Assembly: GCF_018598175.1 (NCBI RefSeq)
Contig: NZ_JAHESE010000026.1
Location: forward strand, 48,585-112,584
Direction of reading: 5' to 3'
Length of the DNA stretch: 64,000 nt
DNA from: Dawidia cretensis
GTDB lineage: Bacteria; Bacteroidota; Bacteroidia; Cytophagales; Cyclobacteriaceae
Below, piece after piece: positions 37,326 through 46,161 of the stretch (position 1 is its first letter; each line of letters opens with the position of its first letter). The position numbers were made by a program, and so were the translations under genes. The notes below the pieces were generated by a model. That model ran no database searches, had not been told where the DNA came from, and worked only from the letters and a program-made list of their open reading frames with translations.

Positions 37326-38570
37326 TTACTTCAATCGGCTGATACGAGTGACGGCGGTAATACCCGAATCAATTTCAGCGCCTTTCGTCAAGGTGCCTTT
37401 ATCAACATCGTATTTTGCGATAAACCAGCGGGAGTCATCTGTTTTTAGAATGACGTACAGATCATTGCCACTGTTTTCGGTATAGGTTTCCAGGGTCTTC
37501 TGGACAGTACCCAGTCCGAAGCTGTTCAGATCTTTTACTACTTTTTTGTTGCGCACATCGATGACGTAAGAGCTTATAAAGGCCAGTCCATTCTTTAAAT
37601 ATGTATGATGATCGGTGCCGGCATAATCACCGGCAGCAGCGCCCAGATTTCCGAGCTCTTTCAAATCATATTCATAAGTAGGATCGATTTCGGTCGCGCC
37701 GCTTTTAATGCGCAACACGCCGTATTGGGAATCATTGTTGACTGTGGTGAAGTAGTAGTCCCCGTTGTCGTCGGTAAAGCTCGACGAGGCGGCATACCAG
37801 GAGCCCGATACGTGACCCAGACGCGTATCTTTCAGAATCTTTACATTGCCCAGGCTGGGGTAATCACAAACCAGCATATACGCCGTATCCACTTCGGTAA
37901 GCCAATGGTAATGGTAGCCAATGAACAACTTGTTGTTGCGTACAGCAAAACTCGACGGTGTGAGCGACAGTTCCTCGTTGGGAATTAATTTACCCTCCTC
38001 GTCGTATATATCGAACGTGGGCATCGGAAATTTGATCGGGTTCTTGGACTTTACCGTCATGGCACCGGTGGTGTCGACAACAAACAGCTTATTTTCCAGC
38101 ACTTCCTCATCGGCATTGTAGGTCGTTTGCCAGCTGATAAAGTTCAGGCCGTTGGTGTTGAAGAGTGTCTTCATCATGAACAGGTCATAGGCGCTCGACT
38201 CGCCCACCACGTTGCCGATCTCCTTGTATTTACCGGCTTCGAGGCGTCGTTTACTGACGGAGTTGCCCTCCATGGTATAATAAAAATTGCCATTGGAGTA
38301 CGCGCTATAAATCGTCGCCCAGTATAAATCTGCATCCGCTACGATGCCGGAACCCACCGGGCTGATCACCGTTTCTTCATTCAGATCGTCAACCGTAAGG
38401 GTATAGTAGGCCTCTTCCGAGTTGGCGTTACCCGCTGTCACGAATACCGCGTATTTTTTTATGTCTTCGGGCGCGACGTTATCGGGCGTATCGCTACACG
38501 CCAGTAACAGCATGGCGCATGCACCGCTTAGAAGTACTTTAAACAGGTCTTTGGTAGTCATTGTTATCAT
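37326..38570 (-). CDS. DUF4374 family lipoprotein
   Basis: The 414-residue outer-membrane or periplasmic lipoprotein has lipobox LLAC (Cys at about residue 25). The body is a probable beta-propeller with repeated short beta segments (YAVFVTAGNANSEEAYYTLT, SAYSNGNFYYTMEGNSVSKR, GHVSGSWYAASSSFTDDNGD). DUF4374 genes are commonly next to TonB-dependent receptors, as here: the receptor gene ends 44 bp upstream on the same strand. A role as the surface or periplasmic substrate partner, perhaps in metal or siderophore uptake, is inferred from that pairing. A second ATG at 38561 is an alternative start. Confidence 0.88.
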   Translation of the reverse strand: MITMTTKDLFKVLLSGACAMLLLACSDTPDNVAPEDIKKYAVFVTAGNANSEEAYYTLTVDDLNEETVISPVGSGIVADADLYWATIYSAYSNGNFYYTMEGNSVSKRRLEAGKYKEIGNVVGESSAYDLFMMKTLFNTNGLNFISWQTTYNADEEVLENKLFVVDTTGAMTVKSKNPIKFPMPTFDIYDEEGKLIPNEELSLTPSSFAVRNNKLFIGYHYHWLTEVDTAYMLVCDYPSLGNVKILKDTRLGHVSGSWYAASSSFTDDNGDYYFTTVNNDSQYGVLRIKSGATEIDPTYEYDLKELGNLGAAAGDYAGTDHHTYLKNGLAFISSYVIDVRNKKVVKDLNSFGLGTVQKTLETYTENSGNDLYVILKTDDSRWFIAKYDVDKGTLTKGAEIDSGITAVTRISRLK

Positions 38571-38614
38571 GTTTTGTTTTTAAGAATTGGATAGTATTAG
38601 AGTATGCTTAGAGA

Positions 38615-41071
38615 TCACATAATGGAAACCCTGAACTTCACGTAAAACGCCCGCCCAGGCTTCTGCAGCCTGAAGCTGTCGTAGGCGCGTTCGTCGGTGA
38701 GGTTTCGGGCTTCAAACGAAATGTTGTAGATGTCTTTTTTCCAGCTGTAGGTCAGTATAACGGTGTGAATAGTTTGCGCGGGTACGTAATTGAGACTCGA
38801 CGGATGTCCGAGTTTTGCCCACGTCATATAAAACCAGTGAATATTTTGATACAGGTAACTGAGCTGCAGGCGCGTATCCTTTCCGATCAGGTCTTTTTTG
38901 CCCAGGCTCAGGTTTGCATTTCCATAGGCCCATGGGCGGTTCGGCAGTTGCTCATGGTACGTGAGGCTAAGCTTGGAATTTGTGGAGTCGGTGTACTTCC
39001 AGCTGTCGATGGCCTTGTCGTATGTCCCGTTGAGGGAAAGACTGACAATGTCTTTGTATCCATATTTAACTTCGGCTTCAGCACCGTATAACAGTACACC
39101 CGGGAAGTTGCGGCTTTGCGAGTAGATGTTATCAGGCAGGACCTGCGCGAGGATGTAGTTTTCTGAATTTCTATAGAATCCGGCGGCGTCAATATTAATG
39201 AAATGGTCACCGAAGAAATGGTTATAGTAGAAACCGGCGTTGAAATTGTCGCTGCGTTCGGGTGTCAAGTCGTAGTTAGCCAGGACAAAGCGGCCATCTC
39301 CGAACAGTGATGTAGTTTCGGGTAAATTATACCCCCGCTCCACCGAAGCTTTGATGCCCAGCTCTGGAGTGAGACGGTAACGCAGTGCCAGGGAGCCACT
39401 GGGATAGTTGAATAGGTTCGCGGTGGTGTTGATCTCGCCGCCGATAGGTTTACCGGTCTCGTCAAATTCCCGGTTATCGATCGCTACCCGCGTATCCATG
39501 CCGTAGTACTTTACCGACAGCACGCTGATCAATTTCTTATTGAACCACTGTCCTTGCCAGCTCAAGCCGACGATGTGTTTACCCAACCGTTTGGGAAGCC
39601 CTGACGTCTCAATCTGGTCCGGGTTGGCCCGCATCAGGTCGTAGGTATGGCGTTTGGTCGTGCTGAAAGTATAGTTCAGGTTGAGGCTGTGGTTCAGTTC
39701 CTGGTCGAGGTCATAATTGAAGTTAGCGCGCCCCACGAAGCTGTCATCGATCAACCGGTTGTGGATCTCGTCGAGGGGTTTTCCGCTGGCATTGGCCACC
39801 CAGGTACCACCCCAGTCATAATTATACCTGGCGGTATCGCGAATGTTATCCGTGCTTCGGGAATAATTGGCATACAGGTTAGCGTACAGTCCTTTTATCA
39901 AGAAGTTTTCTTTACGATACTTTACCGTCGGCATAATGTATCGGTTCTCTGTCCAGGCTCCGCCCCGTACAGCATTGATCGTTGCTCCCGTTTGGACCTG
40001 TTTCATATTCTCCGAATACGTGAGCCCGACCGTAAACCAGTCAGCCCATTTCACTTTCTCGAATCCGATTTCCATTTCGCCCATCACCGACCAGTACCGG
40101 TCATGAAATCGCCGGGCTTTGTCGATGGGAACATAGCGGTATACATCCGACGCTGCATCCGGATCCTTTCTGACAACGTTCAGTACGACGTCGTATTCAG
40201 GATCGCTATACATTCGGTAGTTGTTGTCTGAAAAATTATAGTATGCGCTTGCCCGGGCTTTTAATCCCGTCTTTTTATCGCGTATGCCCCCCGTGATCGC
40301 CGTCTGGTGGGTATTGAACGAGCCGTAGCTTTGGCTTATATCCAGGAATTTACGTGTGCGCTGTTTGGTAATGATATTGACAGCGCCACCCATGGCGTCT
40401 GAGCCGAGGTGCGCCGGCACAACACCCTTATAGACTTCGATCCGGTCGACGAGGTTTACGGGAATGTTGTTCAACGTCATGGAGCTGCCGTATTGATCCA
40501 TCGGCACATCGTCGATGTAGATCTTTCCCGCCAGACCGTTGATGCGGAAGGTGAAGTCCGATCCCATGCCTCCGGATTCACGGATCACCAGACCTGCGGT
40601 ACGTTTTAATACCTGGTTGACGTCTGTGGTCATGTTGTTATAGGTCTTGAGATCAATGACACTCGTATGAAAGCCTGACGTTCTGATCTCCTCCATTCTT
40701 ACCTGGTTCTCCGATTTCCCCTCGACCACAACTTCGGACAGCTCTGTTTCTGCCGATGTGAGTGTTACATTGAATGAAAGTGTTTTTTCTTTTTCGATCT
40801 TGAGCTCATGTGTCTGCGCGGCAAATCCTACAGCAGTGACGTGTAGCTTGATTTTGCCGGTCTTTACTCCTTTAATAAGGAACTTACCGTTCTCATCCGA
40901 CATGGTGCCAGTGCCTGCCGTGCCGGAAACGAAAAGGGATGTGCCAGGAACCGGGTTGCCCGATAAATCCATGACTGTTCCAGAAATGTTACCGGTCTCT
41001 TGGGATTGCGCGTATAATCCAAAGCATAGGAGACAGAGAAAAACTGTGTGTAAAATTTTGTTCAATAGCAT
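38615..41071 (-). CDS. TonB-dependent receptor with carboxypeptidase-like regulatory domain
   Basis: The 818-residue outer-membrane receptor has a signal peptide ending near LYAQ (about 22), a carboxypeptidase-D-like domain (about 26-110, GNISGTVMDLSGNPVPGTSL), a plug (about 125-250, VLKRTAGLVIRESGGMGSDF, VDRIEVYKGVVPAHLGSDAM, GGAVNIITKQRT) and a barrel ending in a terminal aromatic-rich strand. It lacks SusC length and has no SusD partner, so it is a siderophore/vitamin-type receptor. Downstream is a DUF4374 lipoprotein gene. The substrate cannot be told; iron or another metal chelate is likely. Confidence 0.93.
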   Translation of the reverse strand: MLLNKILHTVFLCLLCFGLYAQSQETGNISGTVMDLSGNPVPGTSLFVSGTAGTGTMSDENGKFLIKGVKTGKIKLHVTAVGFAAQTHELKIEKEKTLSFNVTLTSAETELSEVVVEGKSENQVRMEEIRTSGFHTSVIDLKTYNNMTTDVNQVLKRTAGLVIRESGGMGSDFTFRINGLAGKIYIDDVPMDQYGSSMTLNNIPVNLVDRIEVYKGVVPAHLGSDAMGGAVNIITKQRTRKFLDISQSYGSFNTHQTAITGGIRDKKTGLKARASAYYNFSDNNYRMYSDPEYDVVLNVVRKDPDAASDVYRYVPIDKARRFHDRYWSVMGEMEIGFEKVKWADWFTVGLTYSENMKQVQTGATINAVRGGAWTENRYIMPTVKYRKENFLIKGLYANLYANYSRSTDNIRDTARYNYDWGGTWVANASGKPLDEIHNRLIDDSFVGRANFNYDLDQELNHSLNLNYTFSTTKRHTYDLMRANPDQIETSGLPKRLGKHIVGLSWQGQWFNKKLISVLSVKYYGMDTRVAIDNREFDETGKPIGGEINTTANLFNYPSGSLALRYRLTPELGIKASVERGYNLPETTSLFGDGRFVLANYDLTPERSDNFNAGFYYNHFFGDHFINIDAAGFYRNSENYILAQVLPDNIYSQSRNFPGVLLYGAEAEVKYGYKDIVSLSLNGTYDKAIDSWKYTDSTNSKLSLTYHEQLPNRPWAYGNANLSLGKKDLIGKDTRLQLSYLYQNIHWFYMTWAKLGHPSSLNYVPAQTIHTVILTYSWKKDIYNISFEARNLTDERAYDSFRLQKPGRAFYVKFRVSIM

Positions 41072-41350
41072 TATTTTTTGGTCCGCATGGGAAGGCGGAG
41101 GATTATTCTCGGTGAGATGAGTTTAGAAGGATTATAAATAAGTGCAAACATTATTTCCAGAACCCCCAAAAGCAAAGTAATGCGTGTAAATCTTGATAAA
41201 ATCACCTGTTAGAGTTAGGCGGCATACCCTTTGGCGGGTACAGTTGCTGCCAGGTAAATTTTCTGACGCGCGCTGCCGTACAAACAAAACCGTGCTTCAA
41301 AAAAAACGTGTACAGCAAGGTGAATAATCATCAATTTGAACCCTTTCATT

Positions 41351-41764
41351 ATGCTTATGGCAGACATTGAGTACTACGACAACCGCCCGATTACAACAGT
41401 AGAATTCATTGACGTGCTGCAGCGATCAACCTTGTCCGAGCGTCGGCCTGTGAGCGAGCCCGATCGCGTTGCCCGTATGCTGGAGCACGCCAACGTGCTG
41501 GTTACAGCCTGGAGCGGTGACCTGCTGGTGGGGGTATCACGCGCGTTGACAGATTTTTCCTTCTGTTGTTATCTCTCCGACCTGGCAGTAGACGAAGCGT
41601 TTCAGCATCAGGGCATTGGTAAGGAACTGATTCGCCGTACGCACATCGCCTCGGGTGAAGAAACTACACTGATCCTATTAGCCGCACCCAAGGCCATCGA
41701 CTATTATCCGAAGATCGGGATGGTAAAATACGAGCACTGCTTTAAAATCGACCGCACACGCTAA
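41351..41764 (+). CDS. Small GNAT family N-acetyltransferase
   Basis: The 137-residue minimal GNAT protein has [39 protein letters not shown], then [20 protein letters not shown] (acetyl-CoA loop QHQGIG) and [20 protein letters not shown]. This form is common and its substrates are unknown. The ATG at 41351 is preferred over a TTG 15 bases upstream. A structured repeat-like element follows immediately after its stop. Confidence 0.85.
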   Translation: MLMADIEYYDNRPITTVEFIDVLQRSTLSERRPVSEPDRVARMLEHANVLVTAWSGDLLVGVSRALTDFSFCCYLSDLAVDEAFQHQGIGKELIRRTHIASGEETTLILLAAPKAIDYYPKIGMVKYEHCFKIDRTR

Positions 41765-41839
41765 CTGGTTCAAGTCTTCCGACCGAAGGGAGGGCGACTT
41801 GGACCCACGCTGATGGCAGTCTTCAGACTGTCGAACCAT
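41765..41839. repeat. REP-like structured intergenic element
   Basis: A 75-bp element fills much of the gap between two small genes. GGTTCAAGTC and GACTTGGACC pair around a purine-rich loop (one G-U), CAGTC-TTCA-GACTG forms a second short hairpin, and TGGTTC (41766-41771) pairs with GAACCA (41833-41838) to close the whole. I see no second copy in this window. It looks like an interspersed repeat or mRNA-processing element. Confidence 0.45.
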
Positions 41840-41865
41840 TAACCGCACGCACTAACCTACACACA

Positions 41866-42255
41866 ATGAAAATCGAACACATCGCCGTCTGGACACACAA
41901 TCTGGAAAAACTCCGCGCCTTTTACGAGAAATACTTCGGAGCAAGCGCCCACGATAAGTACATCAATCCGAAGAAAAACTTCGAGTCATACTTCCTGAGC
42001 TTTGGTGAAGGCTGTCGCCTGGAGATCATGCAAATGCCCGGTATTCCCGCCAGCGAGAACGATATATACAAGCAGTTTACCGGGTTGGTGCACTTTGCGC
42101 TTTCGACGGGTAGCAAGGGGGAGGTAGATCGCCTGACAGAAGTGCTGCGTGGCGATGGATATGAAGTGGTGGGCGAGCCGCGTACAACAGGGGATGGGTA
42201 CTATGAAAGCGTGGTGCTGGATCCCGACGGCAACCGGATTGAAATCACCGAATAG
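41866..42255 (+). CDS. VOC superfamily (glyoxalase-like) protein
   Basis: The 129-residue VOC protein has paired beta-alpha-beta units. Candidate metal ligands are His5 (KIEHIAVW), Glu52 (RLEIMQMP), His74 (GLVHFALS) and a Glu near the C-terminus (NRIEITE), as in glyoxalase I-type enzymes. VVLDPDGNRIEI is a classic end motif. It may isomerise, bind or detoxify a small metabolite; glyoxalase activity itself is not proven by the motifs. Confidence 0.88.
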   Translation: MKIEHIAVWTHNLEKLRAFYEKYFGASAHDKYINPKKNFESYFLSFGEGCRLEIMQMPGIPASENDIYKQFTGLVHFALSTGSKGEVDRLTEVLRGDGYEVVGEPRTTGDGYYESVVLDPDGNRIEITE

Positions 42256-42321
42256 TAACGGCGGGGACTTCCGTCGTTGGCGGTTATGTTGTACCTTGTG
42301 TAATCGATACAATTAATCCCC

Positions 42322-42735
42322 ATGAAAAAGCAAACCCGCAGAACCTTCATCGCCAGCGCCGTCGTCCTGACGGCCGGCGTGGCCACAGGTATGTCACTTA
42401 CAACTATGGAAGCAAAAGATAAAAAGCAACTAGCGCATCACGTATTCTTCTGGCTGAAGAACCGCGACTCAAAAGAAGACCTTAACAAGCTACTCGAAGG
42501 CCTGCGCACGTTGCGCAAGATTGAGACGGTGCGCAGCCTGCACATTGGCGTCCCCGCCAGCACCGAGCTCCGCCCGGTAGTAGATGCCAGCTATAGCGCG
42601 TCGGAGTTGATCCTCTTTGATGATGTGGAAGGGCAGAATGTATATCAAGTACACCCTATTCACGAGAAGTTCGTGAAAGAGTACTCTCATCTTTGGGAGA
42701 AGGTTATAGTATACGACTCCCTTGATGTAGAATAG
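42322..42735 (+). CDS. Exported Dabb-domain (stress-responsive A/B barrel) protein
   Basis: The 137-residue protein starts with an RR-containing signal ([20 protein letters not shown]) that resembles a twin-arginine leader. The mature part is a Dabb ferredoxin-like domain: [56 protein letters not shown] and [19 protein letters not shown]. Dabb proteins are dimeric and of varied function. It ends at a bidirectional terminator shared with the convergent redoxin-like gene. Confidence 0.85.
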   Translation: MKKQTRRTFIASAVVLTAGVATGMSLTTMEAKDKKQLAHHVFFWLKNRDSKEDLNKLLEGLRTLRKIETVRSLHIGVPASTELRPVVDASYSASELILFDDVEGQNVYQVHPIHEKFVKEYSHLWEKVIVYDSLDVE

Positions 42736-42753
42736 AAAGGGTTACTAAAAAAC

Positions 42754-42785
42754 AAAAACCCCGGGCGATCCACCCGGGGTTTTTT
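42754..42785. terminator. Bidirectional terminator
   Basis: AAAAACCCCGGG (42754-42765) pairs with CCCGGGGTTTTT (42773-42784) around a 7-base loop, with T or A runs on both sides. It serves both the Dabb gene and the convergent redoxin-like gene. Confidence 0.93.
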
Positions 42786-42803
42786 ATGTTCGTTAAGTAC
42801 AGC

Positions 42804-43367
42804 CTACTTCTTCCGAATACTACACCCCGCCGGGCGAACTTCTGTCGTAGCAACCTTCTGATTCGCCAGCATAATATCAATAGCATCTTTCAAATGATGA
42901 TGCCGCACGTCGGCTTCCACCTGCGCATTGTCATCAATGGCGCCGCTGTAAATCAACATAAACTTCCCACCATTATTCTTCAACAAATAAGCCGAAGGAC
43001 TTTTCGCAACTCCCAAGCTAGTCATCAACACCTGGTCCTTATCCGCCAGGTAAGGCAACGACCAACCCGCTGCCTTCTTTTTCATATTGTCAATCGACTC
43101 GTTGGGATCATTGTGTGAGTTCACCAGCAGGACAGGCACCTTGTCCTGATACTCGCGTGCCAGCTTACCAACGCGGCCGCGGTAATATTCATCGTAGGGA
43201 CAGGCGTTGCTGGTAAACAAAATCACGATGCCCGCGCAGGAGGGGTATGTGTTCAGGGATACGGTCTTGCCGTTGGCGACGTTGAAAAGGCTAAAGTCTT
43301 TTACTTCCTGGGCGTGTACCGCCAGAGAAGCTGCAGCCGCGGCAAAAAGGAAAATGAGCTTTTTCAT
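42804..43367 (-). CDS. Exported thioredoxin/AhpC-like redoxin
   Basis: The 187-residue protein has a signal peptide ending at VHAQ (about residue 20) and a redoxin fold: VKDFSLFNVANGKTVSLNTY, GIVILFTSNACPYDEYYRGR, VPVLLVNSHNDPNESIDN and AKSPSAYLLKNNGGKFMLIY. Only one cysteine of the usual CxxC is present (ACPYDEYY); a conserved-looking C-terminal cysteine (PAGCSIRKK) may be the resolving partner. This fits a family of Bacteroidota peroxiredoxin-like periplasmic proteins. Its start overlaps the stop of the phosphopantetheinyl transferase gene by 4 bp. Confidence 0.85.
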   Translation of the reverse strand: MKKLIFLFAAAAASLAVHAQEVKDFSLFNVANGKTVSLNTYPSCAGIVILFTSNACPYDEYYRGRVGKLAREYQDKVPVLLVNSHNDPNESIDNMKKKAAGWSLPYLADKDQVLMTSLGVAKSPSAYLLKNNGGKFMLIYSGAIDDNAQVEADVRHHHLKDAIDIMLANQKVATTEVRPAGCSIRKK

Positions 43368-43993
43368 ATTGTGGTGGCTTTATTGAATACCAGGACAAAG
43401 TCCGGGGTGACCGTGTAGCATAAAGGTATTACCCTTTCCTCGTTATCGACAATAATGCTGCCAACTATCTCGCCGTCGGTTTTCCGCGAAAACGGAGCCA
43501 CTAACAGGCTTTTTGCGAAGGTGAGGTCTTTCTTTCCATACACTTTTATCAACGCCTCTTTTGCGCACCAGTAGATGCACAACTTGATCAGATCCGTGCC
43601 GGCGTCGGCCAGCTCCGTCGGGTGAAACATGCGCGGGGCAATGCGCAGCAGTTTTTCTTTCGGTTGCTCCAGGTCGATGCCGACAGACTGATGAGCATCT
43701 AACAATACAGCGGCATAGGGAAACGAATGGCTCAACGAGAGCTGATAGTCATGGCCAGTGGGAAAAGGCTTACCAAAGGCATCTTTGACGATGCCGCGAT
43801 AGGGGAGGTGGAGGGTCTGGAGAGCTTCTTTCACCAACACGCGGCCGGACAGCCATTCCAGCCGTTTTTGCGCGTTGGTGACGTTTTCGGGGGCGTGTTC
43901 GCCCAGGTGCGCGGCCAATGTGGATTCGTCTTCGTCAATGTGCCACAGGGCCAGCACGCGGCCGGGACTTGTCTCGATCTTTTCAAGTCCCAT
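43364..43993 (-). CDS. 4'-phosphopantetheinyl transferase superfamily protein
   Basis: The 209-residue enzyme transfers the phosphopantetheine arm from CoA to carrier proteins. Motifs: YQLSLSHSFPYAAVLLD (substrate His), SVGIDLEQPKEKLLRIAPRM (metal-binding Asp and Glu) and YWCAKEALIKVYGKKDLTF with the signature W-x-x-K-E-A. Length fits the Sfp/HetI-type group and not the short AcpS type. It is divergent from the WD40 gene and overlaps the redoxin-like gene by 4 bp. Confidence 0.92.
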   Translation of the reverse strand: MGLEKIETSPGRVLALWHIDEDESTLAAHLGEHAPENVTNAQKRLEWLSGRVLVKEALQTLHLPYRGIVKDAFGKPFPTGHDYQLSLSHSFPYAAVLLDAHQSVGIDLEQPKEKLLRIAPRMFHPTELADAGTDLIKLCIYWCAKEALIKVYGKKDLTFAKSLLVAPFSRKTDGEIVGSIIVDNEERVIPLCYTVTPDFVLVFNKATTI

Positions 43994-44056
43994 TATTTTA
44001 CAGACATCTTTTTAGAAAACATCCCGAAAGTTAGAACTTTGGCCGTTTAATTCAGG

Positions 44057-44968
44057 ATGGAGGGAAAGATAGAAGTCGTCAAGCAGCACACCCTTAAGGG
44101 TCATCGCGATTGTGTATACACCCTGGCGGGGTCAGGCGTGGCGCAGCGCTTTTTCTCCGGTGCCGGCGACGGCATGGTGGTGACGTGGGATCTGAACGAT
44201 CCTGAGAACGGCGAGCTGATCGCCAAGCTGCCCAACTCGGTCTATGCCTTGACGTACCACCATGCCTCCGGCCAGTTGGTAGCAGGGCATAACTACGAAG
44301 GCATCCATTTGCTGGACTGGGAGAATAAAAAAGAGACCGGGTCGTTACAATTGACGAAGGCTGCCATCTTTGATTTACAACAATCCGGTGATTTTGTGTA
44401 CGTGGGCACCGGCGATGGCACGATTTTAAAGGTACATGTGGCGTCACTCACAATCGTGGCCCGGCATCAGGCATCAGACAAGAGCGCGCGAACGATCAGT
44501 CTGAATCCGGTAAACGGTGATGTGGCGGTAGGGTACAGCGACGACAGCATTCGGATTTACGATTCTGCATTGCAGTTGAAGCACGAATGGAAGGCGCACG
44601 GAAAATCAGTATTCACCGTCCGGTACACATCCGACGGTCATTTTTTGCTGAGCGGTGCGCGCGATGCACGGTTGAAAATGTGGGATGTCCAGGCCCGATA
44701 CGCGCAAGCGGCGGAGGTCGTAGCGCATATGTATGCGATAAATCACCTTGATTTTAGCCCGGATAACAAACATTTCGTAACTTGTAGCATGGATAAGTCC
44801 TTGAAAGTGTGGAGTATGGAGGAGTTAAAGCTGCTCAAGGTCATTGACCGGTCGCGGCATGCGGGGCATGGCACATCCGTAAACAAAGTGTTATGGACAC
44901 ACCATCACAACCTGCTGCTCAGCGCAAGCGACGACCGTACAATATCAGTCTGGAATATCATTTTTTAA
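44057..44968 (+). CDS. WD40 repeat protein
   Basis: The 303-residue protein is built almost entirely of WD40 repeats, probably a seven-bladed propeller: TLKGHRDCVYTL with MVVTWDL, YEGIHLLDWENK, GDGTILKVHV, SDDSIRIYDS, WKAHGKSVFTVR with ARLKMWDV, MYAINHLDFS with KSLKVWSM, and the last DDRTISVWNI. No signal peptide is visible, so it acts in the cytoplasm, most likely as a scaffold. It is followed after 12 bp by divIVA-like and folB genes, so it probably belongs to that unit. Confidence 0.9.
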   Translation: MEGKIEVVKQHTLKGHRDCVYTLAGSGVAQRFFSGAGDGMVVTWDLNDPENGELIAKLPNSVYALTYHHASGQLVAGHNYEGIHLLDWENKKETGSLQLTKAAIFDLQQSGDFVYVGTGDGTILKVHVASLTIVARHQASDKSARTISLNPVNGDVAVGYSDDSIRIYDSALQLKHEWKAHGKSVFTVRYTSDGHFLLSGARDARLKMWDVQARYAQAAEVVAHMYAINHLDFSPDNKHFVTCSMDKSLKVWSMEELKLLKVIDRSRHAGHGTSVNKVLWTHHHNLLLSASDDRTISVWNIIF

Positions 44969-44980
44969 ACTTATATACTT

Positions 44981-45778
44981 ATGCGAGTAACACCACTTGA
45001 AATACGCCAGAAGACGTTCGAGAAGAACTTCCGGGGGTATCAGATCGATGAAGTTAACGGTTTTTTACAGACGCTTTCACAGGAATGGGAACGCATCCAG
45101 GACGATAACAAAGAACTCCGCATTAAGCTCGAAGCCACCGAACGCGAAGTAAACAAACTGCGCGAAGTAGAAAGCTCGTTGTACAAGACCCTCAAGACCG
45201 CCGAGGATACCGGCGCCAACGTCATCGAGCAGGCACGCCTTTCGGCAGACCTTCACATGAAGGAAACGCAGATGCGGGCAGACGCCATCATGCACGAAGC
45301 CAAGACCAAGGCAAAAGATACCATTGAAGAATCCGACGAGCGCGCAAAAGAGATCGTAGCCGAAATGGAAGAGCGTCTTAAGATGCTGGTAGAAAACTAT
45401 AAGAAGCTGGAGTCTTCACGCGAAGACCTGATGGCTGATCTGAAGCGCCTGGGCAACGAAACACTGGAGCGGGTAGAACGTGCGCGGAATCACACCAAAG
45501 AATTCGATGCCGATCAACACCTGGTGACAGCACGCCGCGAGGCCCGCAAAATTGCCTTCCCGAATAACTACAGCGAAAAGATCCTGCGTCCCGAACCCGT
45601 AGCAGCGATCACCCACGTGCACACCGAGCAGATGATCAGCACCCAGCATGTCGTACAGCGGGTGGAGAAAGAGGTCATTGTCGAGCCACAGCCCGTCGCC
45701 GTGCTGGTAGAATCGACACCGGTAACCGTAGCGCCTGCCAGAAAGGTGCTGAAGTCTTTCTTTGACGAGATTGCATGA
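44981..45778 (+). CDS. DivIVA domain protein
   Basis: The 265-residue protein begins with the DivIVA lipid-binding motif (RVTPLEIRQKTFEKNFRGY, then QIDEVNGFLQTL), followed by a long coiled coil (about 30-185) rich in Glu, Lys and Arg, and a Pro/Val-rich tail (VEPQPVAVLVESTPVTVAPA). DivIVA/GpsB proteins bind curved membrane and place envelope-growth machinery. In Bacteroidota its role is less well known. Its last codons overlap the folB start by 4 bp (ATGA). Confidence 0.9.
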   Translation: MRVTPLEIRQKTFEKNFRGYQIDEVNGFLQTLSQEWERIQDDNKELRIKLEATEREVNKLREVESSLYKTLKTAEDTGANVIEQARLSADLHMKETQMRADAIMHEAKTKAKDTIEESDERAKEIVAEMEERLKMLVENYKKLESSREDLMADLKRLGNETLERVERARNHTKEFDADQHLVTARREARKIAFPNNYSEKILRPEPVAAITHVHTEQMISTQHVVQRVEKEVIVEPQPVAVLVESTPVTVAPARKVLKSFFDEIA

Positions 45779-46140
45779 TCGGACGTGTAGCACTCGAGGG
45801 GCTCGAGTTCCATGCATTTCACGGCGTCTATCCCCATGAACGCGAATCGGGCAACTGGTTCGAAGTAGACATCGCCGTGGACACCGATTTCAGTCAGGCA
45901 GCAGCCGAAGACGACCTGAACGGCACCGTCAATTACGAAACCCTTTTCCGGATCGTCCAGGAGGAAATGAACAAACCCTCCAAACTGTTGGAAACCGTCG
46001 TGGCCAAAATAGCCAACGACGTTTTACACACATGGTCGATGGCAAACTCCGTGGAGGTAAAGCTCTCCAAGCTCAACCCACCCATCGGCGGCAAGTGCCG
46101 GCGATCATCGGTCACCGTGATCCGCCGCCGCGGCCAATAA
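45775..46140 (+). CDS. folB: Dihydroneopterin aldolase FolB
   Basis: The 121-residue enzyme cleaves dihydroneopterin to hydroxymethyldihydropterin in folate synthesis. ALEGLEFHAFHGVYPHERES contains the conserved Glu region, GTVNYETLFRIVQEEM follows, and the catalytic lysine is in VKLSKLNPPIGG. Size fits the family. The start overlaps the divIVA-like stop, so the two are translationally coupled. Confidence 0.92.
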   Translation: MIGRVALEGLEFHAFHGVYPHERESGNWFEVDIAVDTDFSQAAAEDDLNGTVNYETLFRIVQEEMNKPSKLLETVVAKIANDVLHTWSMANSVEVKLSKLNPPIGGKCRRSSVTVIRRRGQ

Positions 46141-46161
46141 CAGACTTTATTTTTTTCTTCT

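Noticed and set aside
41072-41350. Riboswitch (for example cobalamin type) upstream of the TonB receptor
   Set aside because: No conserved B12-box or other aptamer core was recognisable on the minus strand.
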